Source: Flavobacteriales bacterium (GTDB lineage: Bacteria; Bacteroidota; Bacteroidia; Flavobacteriales_F; PHOS-HE28). Taken from it: DNA of 64,000 nt. A model generated the notes under the pieces. The model ran no database searches. It saw only the letters and a list, made by a program, of their open reading frames with translations, and had not been told where the DNA came from. Position 1 is the stretch's first letter; each line of letters opens with the position of its first letter. Shown piece by piece: positions 23,719 to 31,837 of the stretch. Location: positions 124,001 to 188,000 of the forward strand of contig JADJCX010000034.1 in assembly GCA_016703005.1 (NCBI GenBank). The letters are read 5' to 3'. The translations under genes and the position numbers were made by a program.

Positions 23719-24339
23719 TCACTTCCACCTCTCGACTTCCACGGCCTGCGCACACAATGCAGTTTCGGCCGCCTGCCTATTGCTGGCCACCAGCAGCGTG
23801 CGCTGATCCACATGCGCGGAGAGCAATTGCTGGAACCACTCGGCACCCGCTGCATCAAGGTTGCTCGTCGGCTCGTCGAGCAATAGGAGGGGGGTATCGC
23901 TCAGGATCGCCAGCGCCAGTTTCAAGCGCTGCTTCATACCGCTGCTGAAGTTGCGCACCGGCTTGTCCAAGTGCTGGCCGAGCATCGCTGTTTGCGCCAA
24001 TGTTTGCACGTCCACGCCCGATCGAAGGGGCTTGAACCGCGCGTGGAAATCGATCGCTTCCCGCAGGCTCAGGTCTTCGTACAGGTTGAGGTAGGGCGCC
24101 GCGATGCTTATATGGCGGTATACCCGTTCCTGGTCCAGCACCTGTCCGCTCAGTTCATGCGCGATCGTTCCCTTCGAAAGGGTGAGGGCGCCAGCAACAC
24201 ATTGCAGCAATGTGCTTTTGCCACTGCCGTTGGGGCCAAGGATAGCGGTGCGGCTGCCGCGGTCGAACGTGTGGGACAGGTCGCGGAAGACGACCTCGCG
24301 GCCGAAGTACTTGGTGGCTGCTTGTAGGTGGATGCGCAC
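23719..24339 (-). CDS. ABC transporter ATP-binding protein
   Basis: 206 residues, a single nucleotide-binding domain. Walker A is GPNGSGKST (about residues 35-43), the signature is FSSGMKQR, and Walker B is LLLLDEPTSNLD, all intact. The short length and sequence resemble CcmA-type ATPases, but no permease or ccm gene is adjacent, so the partner is unknown. It lies upstream of lpxA on the other side of an ATGTG array and has no recognisable promoter box, so it may begin from inside the array. Confidence 0.88.
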   Translation of the reverse strand: MRIHLQAATKYFGREVVFRDLSHTFDRGSRTAILGPNGSGKSTLLQCVAGALTLSKGTIAHELSGQVLDQERVYRHISIAAPYLNLYEDLSLREAIDFHARFKPLRSGVDVQTLAQTAMLGQHLDKPVRNFSSGMKQRLKLALAILSDTPLLLLDEPTSNLDAAGAEWFQQLLSAHVDQRTLLVASNRQAAETALCAQAVEVERWK

Positions 24340-24345
24340 CGGGAG

Positions 24346-24434
24346 TGAATGTGGAAATGTGGTGGATGTGGAAATGAGGAGGCTGCTCAGGCGGTCACAT
24401 CTTCACATCTGCACATCCACCACATCTTCACATG
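24346..24434. repeat. Intergenic palindromic array of ATGTG units
   Basis: The left arm has gtggaaatgtggtggatgtg, the right arm cacatccaccacatcttcac. The 14-nt core atgtggtggatgtg and its exact complement cacatccaccacat are both present, giving a long imperfect hairpin between the ABC ATPase and lpxA genes. It is related to 12362-12478. Confidence 0.7.
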
Positions 24435-24438
24435 TACC

Positions 24439-25222
24439 TCACTCCGCCAGCCCGCGCATAATGCCTTTCGGACTGTTGTTGATGAAGTCGAGGATGATCC
24501 CGCGCTCGGGGCTGCGGGGCATGCTCTGTTCCACGCTTTGAATGGCGCGATCAACGTTGGTGTTGCGCACGAAGATCTCGCGGTAGATGTCCTCGATGCG
24601 GGCCACGGCCTCATCGCTGTAACCGCGGCGGCGCAGACCCACCACGTTCACGCCGATGTAGCTGAGCGGCTCGCGTGCTGCCTTCACGAAAGGCGGTACG
24701 TTCTTGCGCACCAGCGATGCACCCGCAATGAAGCTGTGCGCGCCTATGTGGATGAACTGCTGCACGGCCACGTTGCCTTCCAGTATGGCCCAGTCGTCAA
24801 TGGTGACATGGCCGGCAAGGTTCACGCTGTTGGCGATCACCACGTTGTTGCCGAGGATGCAATCGTGGGCCAAGTGCACATAGGCCATCAGCAAACTGTT
24901 GCTGCCAACGGCGGTCCTTTCCCGATCGGCCGTGCCACGGTCGGATCGTTACGCACTCGCGGACAGTAGTGCCGTCACCGACTTCGGCAGTGGTCCGCTC
25001 TCCGCTGAATTTCAGGTCCTGTGGTATAGCCCCGATCACGGCACCGGGGAAAATGCGGCACTTCTTCCCGATACGGGTGCCGTCCATGAGCACTGCGCTC
25101 GGGCCGATCCATGAACCCTCGCCCACTTCAACGTCGCCCTGCACGGTTGCAAAGGGTTCGATCGTCACATCCTTGCCGATGCGCGCATCGGGATGCACAT
25201 ACGCAAGCTTGCTGATGCTCAT
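24439..25222 (-). CDS. lpxA: UDP-N-acetylglucosamine acyltransferase, frame disrupted
   Basis: First enzyme of lipid A synthesis, transferring a hydroxyacyl chain from ACP to UDP-GlcNAc. 260 residues if the frame is restored. Hexapeptide repeats are clear on both sides of the break (HPDARIGKDVTIEPFATVQG before, AYVHLAHDCILGNNVVIANS after). The catalytic His lies in VHLAHDCILG. As given, the frame shifts after TTVRECVTI. Reading ATCCGACC as ATCGACC (24943-24944) restores DRGTADRERTAVGSNSLLM. The enzyme is normally essential and the downstream sequence is undamaged, so a sequencing insertion is likely. It overlaps lpxC-fabZ by 4 nt. Confidence 0.93.
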
Positions 25223-26667
25223 GCTTCAACGTTTGCTTTCCGCGCAACTTCGGTCGGCGCTTTGTCGCGCGCGATCTGCGCCATCATTTCGGCTTCAACG
25301 GCTGGTTGGCCTCCCACATACGCCACACCTTTCATGTGCACGATACCTCGGCGTATGGGTGTCAACAATTCCAAACGGAACACCAGCGTGTCGCCCGGTA
25401 CCACTTTTCGCTTGAAGCGCACGCCGTCGATCTTCAGGAAGTAAGTGGTGTAGTTCTCAGGGTCTTCAACCTTGCTCAACGCGAAGATGCCACCCACTTG
25501 TGCCATGGCTTCAAGCTGTAGAACGCCGGGCATCACGGGGTTGCCGGGGAAGTGGCCGGTGAATTGGGGTTCGTTCATCGTTACGTTCTTCACGCCAACA
25601 ATGGTGTCGCCCGTGATCTCCATGATCTTGTCGATCAGCAGGAAAGGGTAACGGTGCGGCAGCATGCGACTGATCGCATTGACGTCGTAGAGCGGCTCCT
25701 TGGTAACGTCGTAGTAGAACCCGGCGGCCTTGCGCTCTTCGCGCATCATCTCTTTGATGCGTTTCGCAAAGCTTGTGTTGCCGAAATGGCCCGGACGCGC
25801 AGCGAGGATATGCCCCTTGATCGGCCGACCTACCAGTGCCAGATCACCCACGATATCGAGCAGTTTGTGGCGTGCAGGTTCATTGAAGAATTTCAGATCG
25901 GTGGTGTTCAGCACGCCGTTGCGGCGGATCTCTACTTCTTCGTATGGGCGGCCCAATGTCTTGGCCAGGTCCTTCAGCTGATCCTTGGTAGTGCCTTCAC
26001 GATCCTCCAGCACAATGGCGTTGTTGAGGTCGCCGCCTTTGATGAGACCGGCTTTGGCCAGTTGCTCCAACTCGCGCAGGAAGACGAACGTGCGGCACGG
26101 TGCGATCTCGTCTTTGAATTCCTCTGCCCGGTACATGCTCGCGTGCTGGGTACCAAGGACGGGGCTGTTATAATCCACCATCACGGTGAGGCGCAACTCG
26201 CCCGCAGGTGTGGGTACGCCCAGCATTTCGGTCCCCTTCTCCTTGGTCTCGAACCAGATGGGCTCCTTCAACACATACCAATCGCGCGCGGCGTTCTGTT
26301 CTTCCAATCCAACACTTTCAATGGCCAGCACGAAGGGTAGCGCGCTGCCGTCCATGATGGGTACTTCGGGGCCGCTCAATTGCAGCAAGCAGTTGTCGAC
26401 GCCCAATGCGTACAGCGCTGCGAGCACATGCTCGGTCGTGTTCACCCGTACATCGCCTTTACCCAACGTGGTGCCGCGTTCAGTGCTCACCACCAAGTCC
26501 GCATCGGCGGCGATAATGGGCTCACCTTCAATGTCGGTGCGCTGGAATTTGTAGCCGTGGCCGATGGGTGCCGGGCGAAGTGTCAGTGTAACAGGCTCGC
26601 CGGTGTGCAGTCCAACGCCTTTCACCGTGGCGCTGCCTTTCAGCGTATGTTGCTTGTCTGGGTTCAT
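25219..26667 (-). CDS. lpxC-fabZ: Bifunctional UDP-3-O-acyl-GlcNAc deacetylase / 3-hydroxyacyl-ACP dehydratase
   Basis: 482 residues, the fused form usual in Bacteroidota. LpxC occupies about residues 1-320: KGVGLHTGEPVTLTL at the start, the zinc site from TEHVLAALYALGVDNC and ARHKLLDIVGDLAL, and the hotdog-like end GHILAARPGHFGNTSF. FabZ occupies about 330-482, with the catalytic His and Glu in HFPGNPVMPGVLQLEAMAQ and the PHRYPFLLIDKI entry motif. The first half commits lipid A synthesis; the second dehydrates hydroxyacyl-ACP, so the pair balances lipid A against fatty acid synthesis. It sits between lpxD and lpxA on one strand, with an ATGA junction to lpxA. Confidence 0.97.
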   Translation of the reverse strand: MNPDKQHTLKGSATVKGVGLHTGEPVTLTLRPAPIGHGYKFQRTDIEGEPIIAADADLVVSTERGTTLGKGDVRVNTTEHVLAALYALGVDNCLLQLSGPEVPIMDGSALPFVLAIESVGLEEQNAARDWYVLKEPIWFETKEKGTEMLGVPTPAGELRLTVMVDYNSPVLGTQHASMYRAEEFKDEIAPCRTFVFLRELEQLAKAGLIKGGDLNNAIVLEDREGTTKDQLKDLAKTLGRPYEEVEIRRNGVLNTTDLKFFNEPARHKLLDIVGDLALVGRPIKGHILAARPGHFGNTSFAKRIKEMMREERKAAGFYYDVTKEPLYDVNAISRMLPHRYPFLLIDKIMEITGDTIVGVKNVTMNEPQFTGHFPGNPVMPGVLQLEAMAQVGGIFALSKVEDPENYTTYFLKIDGVRFKRKVVPGDTLVFRLELLTPIRRGIVHMKGVAYVGGQPAVEAEMMAQIARDKAPTEVARKANVEA

Positions 26668-26711
26668 GAGGAGCTTTGGGGGCGTGGAGGCGACTTTAAC
26701 ATCGCCCGTAC

Positions 26712-27731
26712 CTAGGGATCGATCTCGTCGAGCTTCTTCTTCAGGTCGGGCAAGTTGCGGAAGACAACATAACTGCGTTTGTAATCCCCGATGTTGAAGG
26801 CGGGACTTCCCTGCACGGTGGCCCCGACTTCCGTGATGCTGTGACCCACGCCGCTCTGCGCCGCGATCTTCACTTGGTCGGCGATGGTGAGGTGCCCGAC
26901 GATGCCCACCTGACCTCCGATCATGCAGTACTTGCCGATCTTGGTGCTGCCCGCGATGCCCGTTTGTGATGCGATCACGGTGTGCGCACCGATGTCCACG
27001 TTGTGGCCCACCTGGATCAAGTTGTCCAGCTTAACTCCTTTGCGGATCACGGTGCTGCCCATGGTGGCGCGGTCGATGGTGGTGTTGGCACCGATCTCCA
27101 CATCATCCTCGATCACCACGTTGCCCACCTGCGGCATCTTCTCATAAACGCCTTTCGCATCGGTAGTGAAGCCGAAGCCGTCGGCTCCGATGATGGCACC
27201 ACTGTGGATGATGCACTCCGCACCGATCACACAGCGGTTGTATACCTGAACACCGCTATGGATCCGCGTGTTCTTGCCGATGTGGACCCCGTCGCCGATG
27301 GTGCAGTGCGGGAAGATCTTAACGCCATCCTCGATCACCGCACCATCGCCGATGTAGGTGAAGGCGCCCACGTAAGCGCCGCTGGCCACCTTGGCCTTAG
27401 GGCTCACGAAGCTCGGTTGTTCAATACCCTTCTTGTTGTATTGCAGGTCCTCGTTCATCTTCAGCAACCGGCTGAAGCATGCACGTGGATCCGTAACCCG
27501 GATCAGCGTTAGCCGCTTGGGTAATTGCTGCGAAGGCTGGAAGTCGCGCTCAACGACCGCGATGCTCGCACCGGTGGAATAGAGGAACTCCGTGTACTTG
27601 GGATTCGCCAGAAAGGTGAGCGTACCCGCTTTGCCCTCCTCGATCTTGGCGAGGTCGCTTACCAATACCTGTGCGTCGCCATCCACCTCGCCATCGAGGA
27701 GTTCTGCTATCTGGCTGGCACTGAACTGCAT
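26712..27731 (-). CDS. lpxD: UDP-3-O-acylglucosamine N-acyltransferase
   Basis: Third enzyme of lipid A synthesis. 339 residues, normal length. The N-terminal uridine-binding domain (about 1-100; MQFSASQIAELLDGEVDGD) is followed by hexapeptide repeats and the signature SGAIIGADGFGFTTDAKG. The catalytic His is in QVGHNVDIGAHTVIASQ, and the C-terminal helix LRNLPDLKKKLDEIDP-type ending is present. It leads the lpxD - lpxC-fabZ - lpxA cluster with a 44-nt gap to lpxC-fabZ. A TATCTTCG box at 27763-27770 suits a promoter with a short leader. Confidence 0.96.
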   Translation of the reverse strand: MQFSASQIAELLDGEVDGDAQVLVSDLAKIEEGKAGTLTFLANPKYTEFLYSTGASIAVVERDFQPSQQLPKRLTLIRVTDPRACFSRLLKMNEDLQYNKKGIEQPSFVSPKAKVASGAYVGAFTYIGDGAVIEDGVKIFPHCTIGDGVHIGKNTRIHSGVQVYNRCVIGAECIIHSGAIIGADGFGFTTDAKGVYEKMPQVGNVVIEDDVEIGANTTIDRATMGSTVIRKGVKLDNLIQVGHNVDIGAHTVIASQTGIAGSTKIGKYCMIGGQVGIVGHLTIADQVKIAAQSGVGHSITEVGATVQGSPAFNIGDYKRSYVVFRNLPDLKKKLDEIDP

Positions 27732-27762
27732 GCTATCGCGCTATCGCCCGTACGGGCGGCGG

Positions 27763-27770
27763 CGAAGATA
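27763..27770 (-). promoter_or_regulatory. lpxD promoter -7 box TATCTTCG
   Basis: Minus-strand TATCTTCG matches TAnnTTTG at seven of eight positions, 31 nt upstream of the lpxD ATG. It would drive the lpxD - lpxC-fabZ - lpxA unit with a leader of about 25 nt. Confidence 0.5.
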
Positions 27771-27799
27771 GGCCGATGGTCCAGAGCGAATAGTGCGCC

Positions 27800-28582
27800 T
27801 TACGGCACCACACCGAACAGGAACATGAGAGCCATTATCCCACACAGGATCCCCCATTTGATCCGTTCTCTTTCCATGCTCGGCTTCCTTGGCGTAAACC
27901 AATTTGGTAGCCTTGGATGACGTGCTCGCAACTCTTGCCCCTGGTCGAACATCCTACTGGCCTGCCAAAAGTATAGCCTGACCATGATCCAATGCACCGG
28001 TATGAGAACGGCGACCAACATGAGCCGGAACAGCAAATCGGCCCAATCGATGTCGATCGGTTGCCATTCGAGCAAAATCTGCATCGTGATGGAAGGGTAG
28101 CACCCGAGGTCAGTGCACCTCGACCTCAAGGTCTTCTCCACAACCCGTGTGCTATCGCTCATCTCCACCTTCACTTCCATCTGGTCGCCGGTGCGCTTCA
28201 CGTTCACCGTTCCGCCATCCACGGTGATGGTGGTGTCGCCTTGGAAGTTCGAGGCCTTCAGACCGTCGATGATCGTATGCACTTCGGTGTCGCCGTGGTG
28301 CTCGCCGTGTCCGTGGCCGTGTCCTTCGCCATGTCCGCCTTTGCAACACGCTTTGCCTTCGCCATGGGCCTCTCCATGCCCGCCTTTGTAGCACGAACCG
28401 CCCTTCTTGCATTCTTCTTTCGTGCAGCCTTCGCCGTGCGCGCAAGTAGCATTGCCATGGCAGCTTGCTACTCTACCACACCCACCCTTGCCGCAGTGCC
28501 CGCCACAACTACGCCCTATCAAAAAGCCCCCGATGGCGAACAGGAGACCGAACACGAGGATCTTTATCCAAGGTGAATTCAT
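27800..28582 (-). CDS. Cys/His-rich membrane protein, probably two genes joined by a frame error
   Basis: Open as 260 residues. The N-terminal part has one membrane segment (ILVFGLLFAIGGFLIGR) and then a Cys/Gly/Lys/His-rich tract (CGGHCGKGGCGR, CCKGGHGEGHGHGHGEHHGD) that probably binds metal. A short domain follows (TTITVDGGTVNVKRTGDQ). The C-terminal part has two more hydrophobic segments. Adding one base at 28130-28131 would end the first protein as KTLEVEVH with a stop at 28110, about 157 residues. A separate 94-residue protein would then start at ATG 28084 (MQILLEWQPIDIDWADLLFR). I favour two genes, but the single ORF is what the sequence shows. Function unknown; metal storage or sensing is a guess. 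Confidence 0.6.
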   Translation of the reverse strand: MNSPWIKILVFGLLFAIGGFLIGRSCGGHCGKGGCGRVASCHGNATCAHGEGCTKEECKKGGSCYKGGHGEAHGEGKACCKGGHGEGHGHGHGEHHGDTEVHTIIDGLKASNFQGDTTITVDGGTVNVKRTGDQMEVKVEMSDSTRVVEKTLRSRCTDLGCYPSITMQILLEWQPIDIDWADLLFRLMLVAVLIPVHWIMVRLYFWQASRMFDQGQELRARHPRLPNWFTPRKPSMERERIKWGILCGIMALMFLFGVVP

Positions 28583-28601
28583 GATGTGTGGATGTTTGAG
28601 G

Positions 28602-28609
28602 CGAAGCTA
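28602..28609 (-). promoter_or_regulatory. Putative -7 box TAGCTTCG
   Basis: Minus-strand TAGCTTCG matches TAnnTTTG at seven of eight positions, 19 nt before the ATG at 28582. The short leader contains a CATCCACACATC stretch like the units of the ATGTG arrays. Confidence 0.45.
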
Positions 28610-28664
28610 GGTGCAGAAAGGAGAGGATGGGGATGGGGCTGCACCGTCCCCGCTCAATGGTTGT

Positions 28665-29438
28665 TCACCTCCTCACAATGTTCGTACTGTTCGCTTGCGC
28701 GGTAGGTGTTACAACAAGGTCGTTGATACATACATGCGACGGCAGGGTGGCCGCGTAGTGCACAATGTCCGCGATGTCTTCCGCGCGCAACGGGTCGAAG
28801 CCTTTGTACACCTGCTTCGCACGGTCTTCGTCGCCGCTGAAGCGCACAACGCTGAATTCCGTTTCGGCCGCACCGGGAGCGATCTGCGTCACCTTGATGC
28901 CGTGTTCCAACAAGTCGATGCGCATGGCCTTGGTCAGTGCATCCACCGCGAATTTGCTGGCGCAGTACACATTGCCTTTGGCGTAGACCTCTTTGCCCGC
29001 CGTGCTGCCGATATTGATGATGTGTCCGCTCTTGCGCAGGATCATCCCCGGTATCACCGCGCGGCTCACGTTCAACAGGCCTTTCACATTGGTATCGAGC
29101 ATGCGGTCCCAATCATCTGCGCTGCCTTCCTGCAACGGCGCTAAGCCTGCTGCAAGTCCGGCGTTGTTCAGCAGCACATCAATGGTGTTCCACTCTGGTG
29201 GTAGTCCAGCGATAGCGGCATCAACTGCCGCACGGTCGCGCACGTCGAAACGCAACACATGCGCCACATGGCCTCGCTCTACAGTGCCGTGTAACCCTTC
29301 GAGTTCGCGCTGCAACGCGTCGAGACGGTCGCGCCTCCTGCCTGTGATGATAACGCGCCAACCTTCGGCAGCAAAGCGGCGGGCGCTGGCTTCGCCGAAA
29401 CCGCTGGTCGCGCCGGTGATGAGGATGGTCTTTGCCAT
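28665..29438 (-). CDS. SDR family NAD(P)-dependent oxidoreductase
   Basis: 257 residues from the ATG at 29438 (MAKTILITGATSGFG); the ORF is open further upstream but that stretch is the spacer with the terminator. The cofactor motif is TGATSGFGEASARRF, and RRRDR after the second strand suggests NADPH. NNAGLA, the catalytic Ser (INIGSTAGKEV) and Tyr/Lys (YCASKFAV) are intact. It resembles the YdfG/serine 3-dehydrogenase group that oxidises 3-hydroxy acids, but the substrate is not certain. It stands between a T9SS protein gene and a Cys-rich membrane protein gene with no obvious partner. Confidence 0.9.
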   Translation of the reverse strand: MAKTILITGATSGFGEASARRFAAEGWRVIITGRRRDRLDALQRELEGLHGTVERGHVAHVLRFDVRDRAAVDAAIAGLPPEWNTIDVLLNNAGLAAGLAPLQEGSADDWDRMLDTNVKGLLNVSRAVIPGMILRKSGHIINIGSTAGKEVYAKGNVYCASKFAVDALTKAMRIDLLEHGIKVTQIAPGAAETEFSVVRFSGDEDRAKQVYKGFDPLRAEDIADIVHYAATLPSHVCINDLVVTPTAQANSTNIVRR

Positions 29439-29506
29439 GGAGCAGGATGAATTCAGGGCGCCAAGTTGCACAGGCGAACGCTCGCTTGCAGGTCCGCTAC
29501 AAAACA

Positions 29507-29535
29507 CGAACGTCCCGACTTGGTCGGGACGTTCG
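29507..29535 (-). terminator. Hairpin terminator after small T9SS gene
   Basis: A perfect 12-bp stem (cgaacgtcccga / tcgggacgttcg) with a 5-nt loop, followed on the minus strand by TGTTTTG. The central cccgacttggtcggg is the exact reverse complement of the core of the hairpin at 2054-2082. Confidence 0.8.
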
Positions 29536-29553
29536 CCAAGAAGCAACTCGGGA

Positions 29554-30198
29554 TCAGCCCTTCACCACACGGCGCACAGCGATGCCGTTGTTGGTGAACA
29601 CTTGTACCACGTAGATGCCTGCGGGTAGCACTGCAACATCAATGGCCATTTGCGTGTTGCCGGCAAAGTTCAGCGCTACACGTCCGGCCATATCTACTAC
29701 CTGCACACTCTGGATGGTGCTGTTACCGCTGGTAACGGTCAGGAGATCCTGCACGGGGTTAGGTAGCAGCTGCACTTGCACCAGCGCCGCTTCTTCCTCG
29801 ATGCCCACTGCGCAGCCGTTGGAGGGAGCATTGGTGTAATCGAACACCACGCTTGCGCACTGGATGATGGTGTTGCCCGTGCCTTGGTCGAGCACCAACG
29901 ATGCATCCGTGGTGTAGATCGTGTTGTTGTCCCCGGCCACGCCCAAGAAGGTTTTCGCGGAAACGGTATTGTCATCGCCCGTGATGGACACAATGGCGCC
30001 GTTCTCGATGGCGATGGTGTTGCCCGTACCGCTGAAAGTTGGCGAAGCGCCGGGGCAGACCCAGAAGGCTTCGTTGTTGGCCGATACGAGAGGACCTGCC
30101 GTGGTGATGACAGTGCTCAACGATGCAATGGCGAGGTTGCACTGTGCACTAGCACCGGCAACAAGCATGGCTGAAAAGAGGGTAGCGGTTGTTCTCAT
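29554..30198 (-). CDS. Small secreted protein with T9SS sorting domain
   Basis: 214 residues from the ATG at 30198, which gives the signal peptide MRTTATLFSAMLVAGASAQ. The middle (about 50-130) is a set of short repeats rich in Gly, Asn, Thr and Val (FSGTGNTIAIENGAIVSITG, GDDNTVSAKTFLGVAGDNNT) that suggest a beta-helix or beta-roll. The last 75 residues are a type A sorting domain (LLPNPVQDLLTVTSGN, DMAGRVAL, LPAGIYVVQVF). It is therefore probable T9SS cargo for the cell surface or medium. Function is unknown. A hairpin terminator follows. Confidence 0.8.
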   Translation of the reverse strand: MRTTATLFSAMLVAGASAQCNLAIASLSTVITTAGPLVSANNEAFWVCPGASPTFSGTGNTIAIENGAIVSITGDDNTVSAKTFLGVAGDNNTIYTTDASLVLDQGTGNTIIQCASVVFDYTNAPSNGCAVGIEEEAALVQVQLLPNPVQDLLTVTSGNSTIQSVQVVDMAGRVALNFAGNTQMAIDVAVLPAGIYVVQVFTNNGIAVRRVVKG

Positions 30199-30291
30199 GT
30201 GCGTTGGTTTGTTCCGCCAAAGTAGCACAGGTGTGGTTGCCTGCACCGCTCGGCCCAACCAGCCGTCACTCGCTGGATCCGTTCTTCGGTT

Positions 30292-31551
30292 TCAGGCCTG
30301 CCCCAACCCCCTCGGCCAAGCCAAGTACCATTTCTCCACGGGTGTGCTCAGCGCGGCGATCCCCAAGTTGTCGCTCGCCTCGGCGATGTCGCGCACGGTG
30401 CCGTCTTTGTACAGCAGCTCAATACGATCGGTGATTGTGTCGTAGGCATTATTGACGATGCGCCCGGTGAGTAAGAAGTGCTCGGCCTGGTCAGCTGGAA
30501 CGCCGAGTTGCTTGGCGACCGCTATGCGTTTGGCGGCGACCACTTCATCGGGCCATGGGTTGCTTTGCAAGGCGATCTTGAACGTGCGCCGTTGCACGAT
30601 GTCGCTGCACAGCATACTCAGCGACTTGTCGCGATGCTCGGCCCACACCTTCACCGCCCCCATGATGTCGTGATCGTCCAAACGCAGGAAGTCCTTGAGC
30701 ACTTCGGGATCGCGGAAGTCGTCGCGACCGTGTGGTTTGGATAAGAAGCGCTGCAGAGCGGGTGAAGCGAAGAGCGGCTCGCCACCTGCGACCAATGTCT
30801 TTGCCCGTTTCAGCGCTTCCACCAGCATCACCTCGGCGCTTACCACGGTCTTGTGCAGATACACCTGCCAGTACATGAGGCGCCGTGCCACAATGAACTT
30901 CTCGATGCTGTAGATCGCTTTTTCCTCCACCACCAGTCGGCTCTTGCGCGTGTCGAGGCTGGCGTCGTGCACCACCTCCAGCATCTTGATGATGCGGTCG
31001 CCGCCGATCACCCCTTCGCTTACGCCCGTGTAGAAGCTGTCGCGGTTCAGGTAATCCATGCGGTCCACGTCCAACTGACTGCTCACCAACTGGTGAAGGA
31101 AGTGCTTGGGGTGCTGGTCGCGGAAAATGGCCAGACCGGTCGTTAGCGCTCCATCGAGTTCGTTGTTCAACGCATCCATCACCAAGGCACTAACCTCCTC
31201 GTGGTCGATACCATCCACCAAGCTGCTCTCGAGCGCATGACTGAACGGCCCGTGGCCAACATCGTGCAGCAGGATGGCGATCGCAGCGCCCTGAGCTTCA
31301 TCATCAGTGATCGCGTGCCCCTTGCTGCGCAGCGTTTCAATGGCCTGCCCCATCAGGTGCATGGCGCCCAACGCATGGTGGAAACGTGTGTGCAAGGCCC
31401 CCGGATACACGAGGTGTGAGAGACCCAACTGCTTGATGTAGCGCAACCTCTGGAACCAAGGATGGTCGATGAGCCGCAACACCGTTGCATCGGGCACGGT
31501 GATGAACCCGTAGATGGGATCGTTGAGGATCTTGCGGCGCATGTGTTTCAT
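30292..31551 (-). CDS. HD-domain phosphohydrolase (dNTPase-like)
   Basis: 419 residues. The HD motif is complete: RFHHALGAMHLMG (His at about 58), ILLHDVGHGPFSHALES (H96, D97) and a later Asp in LDVDRMDYLNRDSFYTG. The arrangement matches the SAMHD1/dGTPase-like branch of HD hydrolases; the bacterial clade is usually annotated only as HD superfamily phosphohydrolase. It is divergent from porX, a gene order common in Bacteroidota. A perfect 14-bp palindrome abuts the ATG. Whether it cleaves dNTPs or another nucleotide is not decided by the sequence. Confidence 0.9.
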   Translation of the reverse strand: MKHMRRKILNDPIYGFITVPDATVLRLIDHPWFQRLRYIKQLGLSHLVYPGALHTRFHHALGAMHLMGQAIETLRSKGHAITDDEAQGAAIAILLHDVGHGPFSHALESSLVDGIDHEEVSALVMDALNNELDGALTTGLAIFRDQHPKHFLHQLVSSQLDVDRMDYLNRDSFYTGVSEGVIGGDRIIKMLEVVHDASLDTRKSRLVVEEKAIYSIEKFIVARRLMYWQVYLHKTVVSAEVMLVEALKRAKTLVAGGEPLFASPALQRFLSKPHGRDDFRDPEVLKDFLRLDDHDIMGAVKVWAEHRDKSLSMLCSDIVQRRTFKIALQSNPWPDEVVAAKRIAVAKQLGVPADQAEHFLLTGRIVNNAYDTITDRIELLYKDGTVRDIAEASDNLGIAALSTPVEKWYLAWPRGLGQA

Positions 31552-31565
31552 CCCGACGCGTCGGG
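31552..31565. promoter_or_regulatory. Perfect palindrome abutting the HD gene start
   Basis: cccgacgcgtcggg is a perfect 14-bp palindrome immediately upstream of the HD gene ATG at 31551. It would lie in the ribosome footprint if transcribed, so it may be an operator or an mRNA hairpin. Confidence 0.45.
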
Positions 31566-31610
31566 GGCGGGGCGAAGATGATACCCAGCGGGCACCTATT
31601 CCATCAGTCT

Positions 31611-31730
31611 GTCATCCCGACGAGTCTTCGAGGAAGGATCTTTCAGAACTGCGCCGTGGAGGTCGATGCATGCCACTGTCATTGCTGCTGAGAGATCCTT
31701 CATCTCGCTCCGCGCTTCTTCTGGATGCCA
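31611..31730. repeat. Imperfect inverted repeat of the GTCATCC type
   Basis: The left arm begins gtcatcccgacgag and continues to aaggatctttcag. The right arm runs ctgagagatccttcatctcg to ttctggatgcc, roughly the inverse. It resembles the palindromic GTCATCC...GGATGAC elements scattered between genes in many Bacteroidota. It sits in the leader region of porX. Confidence 0.55.
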
Positions 31731-31837
31731 GACCGGGTGATCGCACACAGGCTTCCATGCCCTCTACCTTCACCCCCTCGCAGACCAGAACCACCAATTG
31801 TGCGTTCCTGCTTCTCACGAACTCCTTTACAACCGCT

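Noticed and set aside
28254..28330. A possible CRISPR or tandem repeat in the GGH/GHG-rich region
   Set aside because: The periodicity comes from codons of a Gly/His-rich protein segment; there are no spacers of constant length.
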